NCBI GenBank assembly: GCA_021203045.1
Contig: JAJQBY010000049.1
Span: forward strand, 1-58,806
Direction: 5' to 3'
DNA from: Oscillospiraceae bacterium
Lineage (GTDB): Bacteria; Bacillota; Clostridia; Oscillospirales; Oscillospiraceae
Length of the DNA: 58,806 bases
Positions 16,385 to 25,504 of the stretch are shown in pieces (the stretch's first letter is position 1; each line of letters opens with the position of its first letter). The position numbers and the translations under genes are program-made. The notes under the pieces are model-generated. The model was not told the origin of the DNA, ran no database searches, and saw only the letters and a program-made list of their open reading frames with translations.

Positions 16385-19300
16385 ATGAAGCGTGGCAAGA
16401 AATGGCTCAGCATACTGCTGATTATCGTCTTATGTGTTGGGATGCTCCCGGGAGCAGTCCTGGCCGATGAGACAGATGGGGTCTATATAGACGAGACTTC
16501 GGCAGATATAGCGGAGGTTGAATTGGAGGGGGCAGAAACTCCTGCGGTGGAATCTGCGGAGACCCTCGTGGAAGAAGCCGCAGAGGAACCCATAGAGGAG
16601 ATTACGGAAGCTCCCGCGGAGGAATCCGTGGAGGGAAATTCGGAGGAATCTCCTGTTGAGGAACCCGTTGAGGAGGGACTGGCGGAGACGGTCATTGTTG
16701 ACTCCACAGCAGAGGTATCCGCAGAGGAGACTGCGACTGAGGAGACGGACGAGGGGACGACTGCCGTGCAGACCGTTCAGACGCTGATAGACGCCCTGCC
16801 AACAGCGGACGAGCTGGCGGCGCTGGACGACGAGGCGCTGAACCAGGTCTATGCCCGGGCCCAGGCTGCCAACGACGCCTATGAGACCCTGACAGCTGAG
16901 GAGCAGGCCCAGGTGGACGACAGCAAGCTCGACGAGCTGTTCGAGCTGTTCAACAGCATGACCGATACCATGGAACTGACCGCCGAGGGCGGGACGCTTA
17001 CCAGTGGAGAGTATACTCTGACTGATAACGTTACTCTGACTACCAACATCACTATCCCCAGCGGCGCGGAGGTCACAATCGACCTCGCAGGCTATACCTT
17101 GACGGGTGCGGGCGGCACGGTTATCACCGTGGACGGCGGCTCCCTGACGCTGAAGGACAGCGTCGGCACGGGCGTTATCACCGGCGGCAATGTCAGTACG
17201 GCCTCAGGGGTTGGCGGTGTCAATATTACAAATGGCGGCACGATTACCATGTATGGCGGCAGCATCACCGGCAATACGGGAAAAGGCGTGCAGGTTCTTG
17301 AAGGCTGTACCTTCACCATGTATGGCGGTTCGATTTCCAATAATGCCGCGAGAGGATATGGCGGCGGTGTGCGAGTTTACATGGGTACGTTCAATATGTA
17401 CGGCGGCAGCATTACCGGCAACACGGTAACATTGTCCTCCACTTATGGCGACGGCGCCGGTGTGTACCTCACCTATGCCACCATGAATATGTACGGCGGC
17501 AGCATCACTAACAACACAGTTACGGCGACAAGCACTTCCGGGAAAGCGGCCTCCGGCGGCGGTGGCGTCTATCTCTATAACGGTTCTGTGCTGAACATGA
17601 CCGGTGGCAGCATCACCGGCAACAGTTCCTGCATGGGTGGCGGCGGTGTCCATGTGCAGTATACCTCATCGCAGCTCAGCCAGCTGAACGTTTCCGGCAG
17701 TGTTGTCATTTCCGGCAACACCACGAACGGGATGATCAACAACGTATATCTCACCAACAACGCCAACACAGGCGTGACCGAGTACATCACCCTGATCGGG
17801 GCGCTGGCCGAGAATGCCAGCATCGGCGTGACCACTGCGGCCACTGTTTCAGATGGCACGGATGTTACATTCGTGCAATATGGGGAATACGCATCCTCTC
17901 TGGCCTGTTTCACCTCCGATGCGGGCTATTATGTGGCCGTGGATGAGGCAGGTGCGTTTGTGTTGACCACGGACCCCACGGTTTACGTTGCCACCGTCAC
18001 CAGCGGTGAGACGGTGACGAAGTATGCGACCCTGCAAGCGGCTATCAACGCGGCCACAGAGGCGGGGGATACCGTTAAGCTGCTTGCTGATATTACCGGC
18101 GAGGATATTACTATTGCCAGCACGCAGAGTATTACCCTTGACCTGAACGGCTGTACCCTGACCGGCACGGGCAGTGGCAGCGTTATCACCGTGGAAGGTG
18201 CGCTTACCCTGACCGACAGCAGCACAGCCCAGACCGGCACCATTACCGGCGGCAAGGCTACGACCACTGCAACAGGCAAATACGGCGGCGGTGTGTATGT
18301 AAACAGTGGAGCTGTCTTCACTATGATAAGCGGCACGATAAGCGGCAATACTGCCACCTATGGCGGCGGCATATATGTGACCGGCGGCACCTTCACCATG
18401 ACGGGCGGCTCTGTCTCTGGCAACACGGGCAGCAACTGCGGCGGCGTGTACATAGCCAGCGGCACGGCGAAAATCAGTGGAAATGCCTCCATCACCGGTA
18501 ACACAGCCAGCGCACTTGGCGGCGGTCTGTATATCTCCGGCAGCAGCGTGGTCACACTGAGCGGCAATGCAACAGTTTCCAACAACTTTGCCGGAAAAAC
18601 CACCGGCCAAGGCGGCGGTGTATACATATACAGCGGTACGCTGATTTTGAGCGGTAATGCGTCCGTGACCGGCAACACTGCGGGAACGACTACCGGCGGT
18701 CACGGCGGTGGCGTATTTATAAAGGCCGGTACCCTGACGATGAGTGACAATGCCTCCATCACCGGCAATAGTGCAGGAACCTATGGCGGCGGTATTTATT
18801 TGAGTGCAGCGGCTACAACACTGAAATTATCCGGCTCTGTGCGGGTCACAGGCAATACGCTTTTGAAGGATAACTATGCCAACAATGTACAGGTACGTTC
18901 AGGCAGCAGCAAGGGAACCATTAATCTGACCGCAGAGCTGACCGAGGGCGCAAACGTTGGTGTGACGATGGGCGATGTACCCACGGAGGATACGGTCGTT
19001 CAGATAACCTCAACTGAGAGCGGCACGATTTACTATAATGCGTCTGCCACATATTTTAACTCTGACGCAGAGGGATATTACACCAAAGCGGACAGCGACC
19101 TGAACGCGGTAGTGCTGTCGGCGACCGTGTATGTTGCCACCGTCACCAGCGGTGAGACGGTGACGAAGTATGAGACCCTGCAAGAGGCCATCAACGCGGC
19201 CACGACAGCGGGCGATACCGCCACCCTGCTGACCGATGTAACGGAGAATGTGACCGTTGCAAAGAGCCAGAGCATCACGCTCGACCTGGCGGGGTATACT

Positions 19301-22300
19301 ATTACTGCGGCAAAGAGCGGTAGCGTTATCACGATAAACGGAAGTCTGACACTGGTGGATTCCAGCGAGGATGGTACAGGAATGATCACCGGCGCGACCG
19401 GAATTGGCAGCACCGGCGGCACTGTCAGACTGAATACCAGCGGCGCCACCTTTACTATGAACGGCGGTTCCATTACCGGAAATACCGTTTATAACGGCGG
19501 TGGTGTGTATGTCGGCAGTGGCTGTACCTTCACTATGGACGATGGCGTTATCAGTAATAACACGGCTGGAAATTATGGCGGCGGCGTATATATTTCCAGT
19601 AAGGGAACCTTCACTATGAACGGTGGTTCAATTGAAAATAATACAGCCAACGGCTCCTATGGCGGCGGCGTTTTGCTGAATGTGTCTACCAGCACGTTCA
19701 TCATGACCGGCGGCTCCATCACCGGCAACTCTGCCAAATCCAGTGGCGGCGGTGTAGCACTTACCAACGGCACGTTCAAGCTGTCCGGCAAGGTCGTTAT
19801 CAGCGGCAATACCGTAAATGGCGAAGAAAACAACGTTTTTGAAAATAAGAGTGGTTCGGCGCTTATCACGCTGACCGGCGTGCTGGAGGAAGGCTCCAGT
19901 GTGGGTGTAACCACCGCGGACACGCCTGCAGCAGGTAAAGTCGTTCAGATCACGACCTCTGAAAGCGGTACCGCTTATTATGAAAATTCTGCCCAGTATT
20001 TCACCTCTGACGATGGCTACTGCGTAGCGGCGGATAGCGGCGTGAGTGCAGTGGTGCTGTCCTGTGTGGCCTCCGTCACCAGCGGCGATACCGTAACCTA
20101 TTATGGAACCTTGCAAGAGGCCATCGACGCAGCCACGACCGCGGGGGATGTGGTCACCCTGCTGGCTGATGTCACTGAGGACGTGACCGTGGCCAAGGGG
20201 CAAGACATCACCCTTGACCTGGCAGGGCATACCGTCACCGGCGTCGGCGGGAAGAAAACCGTCAATGTGGAAGGTACGCTGATACTAAACGACAGCAGCG
20301 AGGCGCAAACCGGCGTTATTACCAACGGTCGCCTGTATATCGGCGGCACCAGTGGAAGCTGCACGATGAACGGCGGCACTATTACTGGCAATTCGACTAC
20401 TAATCTTGGCGCTACCGCTTTGGGCGGCGGCGTGTATGTCTACGGGACGTTCGTTATGAACGGTGGCACGATAACCGGCAACAAGGCGCAAAATGGCGGC
20501 GGCGTATATGTTGATAAGGGAACCTTTACCATGAACGGCGGTTCCATTGAAAACAATACGGCGACAGCCTATGGCGGCGGTGTTGCAGTCCATAGTATTA
20601 AAACAAGCGCTTCGAGTGCCCATTTTGTGATGAATGGCGGCACCATTTCCGAAAACACAGCACAAAATGGCGGCGGCGTAAGTTATCGGTCTGCTGTTAC
20701 CGGCAACAAGAGCAGCATTACTATCAACGACGGTACAATCGAGAAAAACACTGCGACGAAACTGGGCGGTGGCGTGTATCAGCTTGCGGCGGATTATGTG
20801 CTGAATCTCTCCGGGAATCCTGTCATTACGGATAATACAAGCAGCAATGGCAAGGATAACCTCTATCTTCTCAGCGGCGGCGTGATCACTCTGACTGGAG
20901 AACTGACCGACGGCGCGAGTGTTGGTGTAACCACGGGCGATGACCCTGCGAGTACCGAAAACGGCATCGTCCTTATCACTTCCTCCGAGGACGGCACCAC
21001 TTATTATGTGGATTCTGCCCAGTATTTCACCTCTGACAACACCGCCTATGACGTGGTGGCGAACAGCGAAAACAGCGCGGTTGTGCTGGGCGTGAAATAC
21101 ACTATCCACTTTGACGCCAACGGCGGCGACGACATCGACGATATGACGGTCGTATCCAGCGGAACATATAAGTTCCCCACCTCCGCCCTTTCGGGGTATA
21201 GCCAGGCTGGCTGGTACATTCTCGGCAGTGACAATACGCTGAGCGAGAGTGTCTATGTTAAGGGCGGAAAGAGCTTGACTGTCTACGGCACGGAGGACGT
21301 CACCCTGTTTATGGTGCGCGCTGTTCTTGCGCCCACGGTGAAGGTGAAGCTGACCACCGAGTCAGATGTGATAAGCGATGGATATACCTACTATTACCCG
21401 CCAAACTCCACCCGCTTCCTGACAGCCACTGTCACAGAGTATGACGGCTTCACCTACACCTATTCCTGGGCCAAGGACGGAGAAACCATTGAGGGTGCGA
21501 CGGACAGCGTCCTGACGCTGGCAGGAAATGTCAGCGACACCGGCACCTATACTGTGACTGTCACGGCGATTCCTGTCGATGATACGGTGGTGACAACAAA
21601 CGGTGCTGCTTCTACGACGACCTCCGGCACAAAGGTGACGATTCGGCAGGCCACCAACGCCCTTTATTATGACGCCAACGGCGGCGAGGGCGGCCCGTCC
21701 AACAACTTCTCAAACGGCGTAAACCTGACGGTGCAGTCCACCGAGCCTGTCCGCGATGGCTACACCTTCGCGGGTTGGAACACGGAAGCTGACGGCTCCG
21801 GCGACAGCTATCAGGGCGGTGATATATACAGCTTCGAGGAGACGAACAACAACGGAAACGGCGGCATGCGGACGACCCTTTATGCCCAGTGGAAAGCCAT
21901 CGCTACCGTTACCATGGCGGAGCTGTCCCAGACCTACACCGGCGAGGCGATAACGGCCGGCGGGGCTGTGGTGACGCTTGCAAACGGCGAAGAATATGAC
22001 GGCGAGATCATCTATACCTATTATACGGACGAAGCCTGCACGCAGGTGCTAGACGGCGCGCCGGTCAACGCCGGAACGTATTATGTAATTGCTTCCATCC
22101 CGGAGACGAGCGCCGTCAACGCGGCGGCCAGCGACCCCGTGAAGCTGACCATTCTGGAGGGCGAATTTGCAGTGACGGCGACGGGTTATACCGGCGCGTA
22201 TGACGGCGAGGGCCACTCCATTACCGTGACGGCGGACGGCGCGGAAATCACCTATTCCACGAATGGCGAGACCTACAGTGCTGAAAATCCCATCTTTACC

Positions 22301-22843
22301 GAGGCAGGCGAGTATACCGTCTATTATACGGCCCACAAGGACAACTATACGGACGTGAGCGGGTCTGTGACGGTAGTCATCACCAAGGCGGCGCAGGCGG
22401 TCTCCTTTGCGGAGAGTGAAGTGAACAAAACCGTGGGCGATGATGATTTCACAAACGCGCTGACCGGCGCGGAGGGCTCTGTGACCTATGAGAGTAGCGA
22501 TACCAGCGTGGCCACGGTGGATGGAAACGGCAAGGTCACCATCGTCGGTGCGGGCAGCGCGATAATCACGGCGACTGTTGCGGGAACGGATAATTACGAC
22601 AGTGTAACGCTGTCCTACACGTTGACTGTGGCCGAGGCTGCCGCGCCCGAAGAACCCACGGAAACCGAGGAGCCCGCAGAAACCACAGAGCCGACTGTTA
22701 CCCCCACAGCTACGCCTGCGACATCCACTGCCGCCAAAACCGGCGACGATGCGAATATCGCCCTGTGGCTCGTTCTGCTGGTCCTGTGTGTTGGCGGCAT
22801 GGCGACCGTTATCGTGACCCGCAGCTGCAGGAAAAGGAACTGA
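16385..22843 (+). CDS. Giant cell-wall protein with four beta-helix modules, InlB-type repeats, MBG and Ig-like domains
   Basis: A 2152-residue surface protein. The signal peptide is residues 1-28, then a Glu-rich stalk to about 120 and a short helical FIVAR-like segment (LDDEALNQVYARAQAAND). From about 200 to 1565 four modules repeat: a header (SGETVTKYxTLQEAINAA, LLADVTE, ITLDLAGxT, GSVITVxG) and then many GGSITGNT-type 20-25-residue rungs of a parallel beta-helix. Two InlB/Listeria-Bacteroides repeats (DANGG...) follow, then MBG-like and Ig-like (BIG2) domains. The C-terminus has KTGDD at about residue 2118, a membrane helix and RSCRKRN, that is, a sorting signal with AAKTGD in place of LPxTG. 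It is predicted to be wall-linked by a sortase and to act in adhesion. GAAAGGGAC precedes the ATG. A hairpin lies in the leader (16324-16345). Confidence 0.85.
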   Translation: MKRGKKWLSILLIIVLCVGMLPGAVLADETDGVYIDETSADIAEVELEGAETPAVESAETLVEEAAEEPIEEITEAPAEESVEGNSEESPVEEPVEEGLAETVIVDSTAEVSAEETATEETDEGTTAVQTVQTLIDALPTADELAALDDEALNQVYARAQAANDAYETLTAEEQAQVDDSKLDELFELFNSMTDTMELTAEGGTLTSGEYTLTDNVTLTTNITIPSGAEVTIDLAGYTLTGAGGTVITVDGGSLTLKDSVGTGVITGGNVSTASGVGGVNITNGGTITMYGGSITGNTGKGVQVLEGCTFTMYGGSISNNAARGYGGGVRVYMGTFNMYGGSITGNTVTLSSTYGDGAGVYLTYATMNMYGGSITNNTVTATSTSGKAASGGGGVYLYNGSVLNMTGGSITGNSSCMGGGGVHVQYTSSQLSQLNVSGSVVISGNTTNGMINNVYLTNNANTGVTEYITLIGALAENASIGVTTAATVSDGTDVTFVQYGEYASSLACFTSDAGYYVAVDEAGAFVLTTDPTVYVATVTSGETVTKYATLQAAINAATEAGDTVKLLADITGEDITIASTQSITLDLNGCTLTGTGSGSVITVEGALTLTDSSTAQTGTITGGKATTTATGKYGGGVYVNSGAVFTMISGTISGNTATYGGGIYVTGGTFTMTGGSVSGNTGSNCGGVYIASGTAKISGNASITGNTASALGGGLYISGSSVVTLSGNATVSNNFAGKTTGQGGGVYIYSGTLILSGNASVTGNTAGTTTGGHGGGVFIKAGTLTMSDNASITGNSAGTYGGGIYLSAAATTLKLSGSVRVTGNTLLKDNYANNVQVRSGSSKGTINLTAELTEGANVGVTMGDVPTEDTVVQITSTESGTIYYNASATYFNSDAEGYYTKADSDLNAVVLSATVYVATVTSGETVTKYETLQEAINAATTAGDTATLLTDVTENVTVAKSQSITLDLAGYTITAAKSGSVITINGSLTLVDSSEDGTGMITGATGIGSTGGTVRLNTSGATFTMNGGSITGNTVYNGGGVYVGSGCTFTMDDGVISNNTAGNYGGGVYISSKGTFTMNGGSIENNTANGSYGGGVLLNVSTSTFIMTGGSITGNSAKSSGGGVALTNGTFKLSGKVVISGNTVNGEENNVFENKSGSALITLTGVLEEGSSVGVTTADTPAAGKVVQITTSESGTAYYENSAQYFTSDDGYCVAADSGVSAVVLSCVASVTSGDTVTYYGTLQEAIDAATTAGDVVTLLADVTEDVTVAKGQDITLDLAGHTVTGVGGKKTVNVEGTLILNDSSEAQTGVITNGRLYIGGTSGSCTMNGGTITGNSTTNLGATALGGGVYVYGTFVMNGGTITGNKAQNGGGVYVDKGTFTMNGGSIENNTATAYGGGVAVHSIKTSASSAHFVMNGGTISENTAQNGGGVSYRSAVTGNKSSITINDGTIEKNTATKLGGGVYQLAADYVLNLSGNPVITDNTSSNGKDNLYLLSGGVITLTGELTDGASVGVTTGDDPASTENGIVLITSSEDGTTYYVDSAQYFTSDNTAYDVVANSENSAVVLGVKYTIHFDANGGDDIDDMTVVSSGTYKFPTSALSGYSQAGWYILGSDNTLSESVYVKGGKSLTVYGTEDVTLFMVRAVLAPTVKVKLTTESDVISDGYTYYYPPNSTRFLTATVTEYDGFTYTYSWAKDGETIEGATDSVLTLAGNVSDTGTYTVTVTAIPVDDTVVTTNGAASTTTSGTKVTIRQATNALYYDANGGEGGPSNNFSNGVNLTVQSTEPVRDGYTFAGWNTEADGSGDSYQGGDIYSFEETNNNGNGGMRTTLYAQWKAIATVTMAELSQTYTGEAITAGGAVVTLANGEEYDGEIIYTYYTDEACTQVLDGAPVNAGTYYVIASIPETSAVNAAASDPVKLTILEGEFAVTATGYTGAYDGEGHSITVTADGAEITYSTNGETYSAENPIFTEAGEYTVYYTAHKDNYTDVSGSVTVVITKAAQAVSFAESEVNKTVGDDDFTNALTGAEGSVTYESSDTSVATVDGNGKVTIVGAGSAIITATVAGTDNYDSVTLSYTLTVAEAAAPEEPTETEEPAETTEPTVTPTATPATSTAAKTGDDANIALWLVLLVLCVGGMATVIVTRSCRKRN
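17980..21080 (+). repeat. Tandem coding repeats (beta-helix module headers) inside the giant surface gene
   Basis: Module headers start near 17984, 19128 and 20065. The first two share long near-identical stretches, for example GCCACCGTCACCAGCGGTGA at both sites followed by ACGGTGACGAAGTATG. An earlier module without the header begins near 17000. Modules are about 0.95-1.15 kb. Such repeats allow copy-number change by recombination. Confidence 0.75.
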
Positions 22844-22892
22844 TAACACACCCTGACGCGGTCTGAGACCTGAGCGAGCGACCGCAGAAATG

Positions 22893-22930
22893 ACCGCCGC
22901 CCGGCGCATATGCGTCCGGGCGGCGGTTGT
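22893..22930 (+). terminator. Likely terminator after the giant surface gene
   Basis: ACCGCCGCCCGG (22893-22904) pairs with CCGGGCGGCGGT (22916-22927). Only a weak T-rich tract (TGTGCCTTT) follows. Confidence 0.6.
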
Positions 22931-23028
22931 GCCTTTCGCAGGGGGAAAACGCTTGCGCATTGGCGGGGTTGATGGTATGATAGCGATGGATAAACAAAGA
23001 CAAAGAAGTGTAATAGGGGGCGATATGA

Positions 23029-24261
23029 GTGAATGATTTAAAAAATGCGAACGATGGCTTCAAAAATTTCAATCTCAAGGACGATATGCCGGACGTCGGC
23101 GGGGACAACAACTTGAATATCAATCAGCCGGCGGTCAGCGTAGAACAGATTCTGGCAACTCCGGGACCGGAAAGGGACCGCTTTGTTGTGGCGTTTATCG
23201 AAGGGCGTTCGCCGGAGGAGCGAGAGGAGGTGGCGTTTCTTTATCGCCTGGCGCCGGAGGCGGCACTGCGGAAATGGTATGCCGCGGGAGACCTGATAGC
23301 GGCGGAGACGCTGGCGGGCCGGCTTTTCGTTAGTGAATCAAAGGCGGACAGGACGGAGGCAAGGCGTATTGCAAAGGAGATTTTTCCCACGCGCCCCAGC
23401 GCCAAAGCCGCTTATGTTCAGCTGGCACCGGGAGTCGAGGCGGAGATTGAATCCATGCACTACGATTGGGACGAGGTCATTCAAATCGGCGAGACGGCCA
23501 TAGACTATGAGATGGATCGCGGCATAGAGAAAAAGAAGGGCAAGGAGCTGATGTTTCTTGGGGGTGTCTGCAACCTGCTGCGACCGGCCTATGGTGGGGA
23601 GGCGCAGAAACTTTTGAAGTATGATAAATACGGCCGCTCCTGCCAGGCGGAAGTAGAGGCGGCGGAAAAAATCGACAAGATCAACAAGTCGGCCCCTTCG
23701 GGTATCGGCTATTCTGTTGCGGAGCTCATATATGCTCTTTACTGCCTGGGCGTGAGCCTGTGGTTCCTGCCTGCGGGCCGGGAGCTTCTGGGCGGTTGGT
23801 TCGGGCTGGTCCCGCTGATCATCTTTGCCGTGTTTGTATGGATAGCGGCCGGAAGCCTTGTGAGTGGCGTCATCAGTGGCGCTATGATCTATGGCATTGC
23901 CTGGCTGCTGGACCACTTTTGGGTCACTGCGCCCTTTAACGCTTCCATGCTGCCGTTGGCGCTTATCGGTGTGCTTTTCCTGTGGAGTGCCTTCTCTGAT
24001 ATTCACGACTCGAAAAAATGGAAGAAGGAACAGCCGGAGCGGGAGGCGCAGGTCGCTGAGCTGAAAAGGATCGCGCAAAAGGAGTTAGTGTACCGCAAAA
24101 GCTTTTGTCAACGGCGGCTCGACCTCTGCCAGCAGCTGGAGGAGGATGAGGACGAGGAGCTGAGTATAGGCAGGGATGAATGGAAGAAGCTTAAGCAGGT
24201 CTACCAGAACGAAATGACCACCGTCCAGAAGGTGGCAGAGCGCCTGAGCGTGACTATCTGA
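23029..24261 (+). CDS. Unknown membrane protein with cytoplasmic helical arms
   Basis: A 410-residue protein that I do not recognise. Residues 1-225 are soluble and helical, with charged stretches (ERDRFVVAFIEGRSPEEREE). Residues about 226-325 hold three or four membrane helices (ELIYALYCLGVSLWFL, LVPLIIFAVFVWIAAGSL, GAMIYGIAWLL, LPLALIGVLFLWSAF). Residues 330-410 form a highly charged helical tail, probably a coiled coil, with a CQQLEEDEDEEL patch. It has no signal peptide, so both arms are probably cytoplasmic. The start is GTG 23029 with AGGGGG upstream; the ATG just before it is followed by a stop in its own frame. A promoter-like TTGCGC/TATGAT pair lies at 22953-22981. It is a monocistronic unit between two terminators. 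Confidence 0.7.
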   Translation: MNDLKNANDGFKNFNLKDDMPDVGGDNNLNINQPAVSVEQILATPGPERDRFVVAFIEGRSPEEREEVAFLYRLAPEAALRKWYAAGDLIAAETLAGRLFVSESKADRTEARRIAKEIFPTRPSAKAAYVQLAPGVEAEIESMHYDWDEVIQIGETAIDYEMDRGIEKKKGKELMFLGGVCNLLRPAYGGEAQKLLKYDKYGRSCQAEVEAAEKIDKINKSAPSGIGYSVAELIYALYCLGVSLWFLPAGRELLGGWFGLVPLIIFAVFVWIAAGSLVSGVISGAMIYGIAWLLDHFWVTAPFNASMLPLALIGVLFLWSAFSDIHDSKKWKKEQPEREAQVAELKRIAQKELVYRKSFCQRRLDLCQQLEEDEDEELSIGRDEWKKLKQVYQNEMTTVQKVAERLSVTI

Positions 24262-24271
24262 AAGCATAATA

Positions 24272-24322
24272 AAGACCGCCGTCCGGCGCACTCCACTGCG
24301 CGGACGGCGGTCTTGATTTATT
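24272..24322. terminator. Bidirectional terminator between convergent genes
   Basis: AAGACCGCCGTCCG (24272-24285) pairs exactly with 24301-24314, extended inside by GCGCA/TGCG. TTGATTTATTTT follows on the plus strand. It serves the unknown membrane gene and the leftward queT gene, whose last codons it touches. Confidence 0.85.
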
Positions 24323-24845
24323 TTGATAGCAGCGTCAGCCGTTTTTCCGGGATGAGCTGGCGGAAATAGCTGGTTTTTGGCAGCAGCTTTAATAGAATCA
24401 TGCCCAGGATATAGCAGGCCAGCAGCTCGCCAATGCCGACGGTCAGACCGTTATAGGCCCATGCCGCGGGAAAGGCGGAGGAAAAGCCGGTCTCGAACCA
24501 GGCGATCTCCGCGCCGATGATGACGGTGTTGCAGAGCACCGGGGGCAGCGGGGCCAGCCAGCTTTTCTTCATGCGGCTTGTCCAGAGCGCGGCCAGAAGG
24601 GTTGCCAGTGTGCCGAAAAGCCAGTCCAGCACATAGGGCGAGCCGATCAGGTTTGCGATGAAGCAGCCGATGGCGAGGCCGGGTATGGCCTCCGGCAGAA
24701 AGAAGGGCAGAATGGTCAGCGCCTCAGCGAAGCGTATCTGCACCGGACCGCAGGACAGCATGGGCAGAACAAGGGTGAGGACGGCATACAGCGCCGCGAT
24801 CACACCGCCGGCGCACAGCCGGCGCAGGGAAGAATTGTTTCTCAA
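24318..24845 (-). CDS. queT: QueT-type queuosine precursor transporter
   Basis: A 175-residue integral membrane protein of the QueT family, the substrate-binding (S) component of an energy-coupling-factor importer for preQ1/preQ0-like queuosine precursors. Five to six membrane helices are seen (AGGVIAALYAVLTLVLPM, the conserved CGPVQIRFAEALTILPFFLPEA, GLAIGCFIANLIG, LLACYILGMILL). The family core is VQIRFAEALTILP. I start at TTG 24845 because GGAGG lies nine bases upstream and the protein then has family length; the longer frame to 25076 covers the promoter and leader. A sigma-A promoter and a candidate preQ1-III riboswitch precede it. The ECF energising module is not in the window. Confidence 0.9.
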   Translation of the reverse strand: MRNNSSLRRLCAGGVIAALYAVLTLVLPMLSCGPVQIRFAEALTILPFFLPEAIPGLAIGCFIANLIGSPYVLDWLFGTLATLLAALWTSRMKKSWLAPLPPVLCNTVIIGAEIAWFETGFSSAFPAAWAYNGLTVGIGELLACYILGMILLKLLPKTSYFRQLIPEKRLTLLSK

Positions 24846-24875
24846 TGCGGGATACCTCCATTTTATATTTAGAGT

Positions 24876-24946
24876 ACGGCGAAACAAAACCGCACAGCGG
24901 CGCAGCTCCTGCTGCGCCGTTTGGACCGGGTGTGGAGAACCGGTCA
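24876..24946 (-). promoter_or_regulatory. Candidate preQ1-III riboswitch upstream of queT
   Basis: On the minus strand a stem GACCGG/CCGGTC encloses TTCTCCACA, followed by CAAAC, a strong hairpin (GGCGCAGC-AGGA-GCTGCGCC) and CTGTGCGGTTTTG, ending CGCCG. The order and the CCAAAC and CTGTGCGGT pieces resemble the class III preQ1 riboswitch as I remember it, a class known before queT in related gut bacteria. Position right after the promoter and before queT fits. The match is from memory and not computed. Confidence 0.55.
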
Positions 24947-24951
24947 CGGGT

Positions 24952-24980
24952 ATTATGGCACGAAATGCAAGCGTTGTCAA
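24952..24980 (-). promoter_or_regulatory. Promoter of queT
   Basis: Reading leftward: TTGACA (24980-24975), 17-base spacer, CATAAT (24957-24952). The transcript would start just before the candidate riboswitch. Confidence 0.78.
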
Positions 24981-24982
24981 CG

Positions 24983-25015
24983 AAAAACCCAGCGGCCCGG
25001 TTTCGGGCTGCTGGG
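24983..25015 (-). terminator. Leftward terminator insulating queT
   Basis: CCCAGCGGCCCG (24988-24999) pairs with CGGGCTGCTGGG (25004-25015). On the minus strand it is followed by five T. It would stop leftward read-through from the 25.5-27 kb genes just before the queT promoter. Confidence 0.72.
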
Positions 25016-25069
25016 TGTATAAATCCGCCCTGCCTGCACAGACTAAGAGCGGTGAAGTATAAGGTGAAA

Positions 25070-25504
25070 ATGACAAACGCAGAATACAATGAATATATCA
25101 AGGACATGGCCCCGAAATCGCCATTGGCGGCCGATCTGGCAAAAGCCTTTCTGGTGGGCGGGCTTATCTGTTGCCTGGGAGAGGGGCTTTCCATGCTCTA
25201 TGGCGACTGGGCAGGTCTGGGCGAGGAGGACGCGGCCACGGCGGTGAGTATGACGCTGGTGTTCCTGTCTGCCCTGCTGACGGGCCTGGGGGTCTATGAC
25301 AAGCTGGCCCGCTTCGCCGGGGCGGGGACGCTGGTGCCCATTACGGGGTTTGCAAACGCCGTGGTCTCCCCGGCGCTGGAATTCAAGACCGAGGGCTTTA
25401 TCCTGGGCACTGCTGTGAAGATGTTCACCATTGCGGGGCCGGTGATAACCTTCGGCCTGTCCGCCTCCGTGGTATATGGGCTGATTTTGTGTCTGCTTAC
25501 ATGA
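25070..25504 (+). CDS. spoVAC: Stage V sporulation protein AC
   Basis: A 144-residue membrane protein of the SpoVA channel that moves dipicolinic acid and calcium across the spore inner membrane. Family features are PKSPLAADLAKAFLVGGLICCLGE at the N-terminus, then membrane helices and the conserved GAGTLVPITGFANAVVSPALEFKTEG loop. ATG 25070 fits the family N-terminus (MTNAEYNEY); an in-frame GTG at 25064 is possible. SD support is weak. The usual partners spoVAD and spoVAEb do not follow: the next gene is convergent and overlaps it by 8 bases. A sigma-G promoter is expected but I could not place it confidently. It shows that the organism descends from spore formers. Confidence 0.9.
   Translation: MTNAEYNEYIKDMAPKSPLAADLAKAFLVGGLICCLGEGLSMLYGDWAGLGEEDAATAVSMTLVFLSALLTGLGVYDKLARFAGAGTLVPITGFANAVVSPALEFKTEGFILGTAVKMFTIAGPVITFGLSASVVYGLILCLLT

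Noticed and set aside
17000-21080. Regular GGCGGC-rich repeats that could be read as a CRISPR array
   Set aside because: They are in one continuous reading frame, vary in length and sequence, and encode beta-helix rungs; there are no unique spacers of constant size or cas genes.
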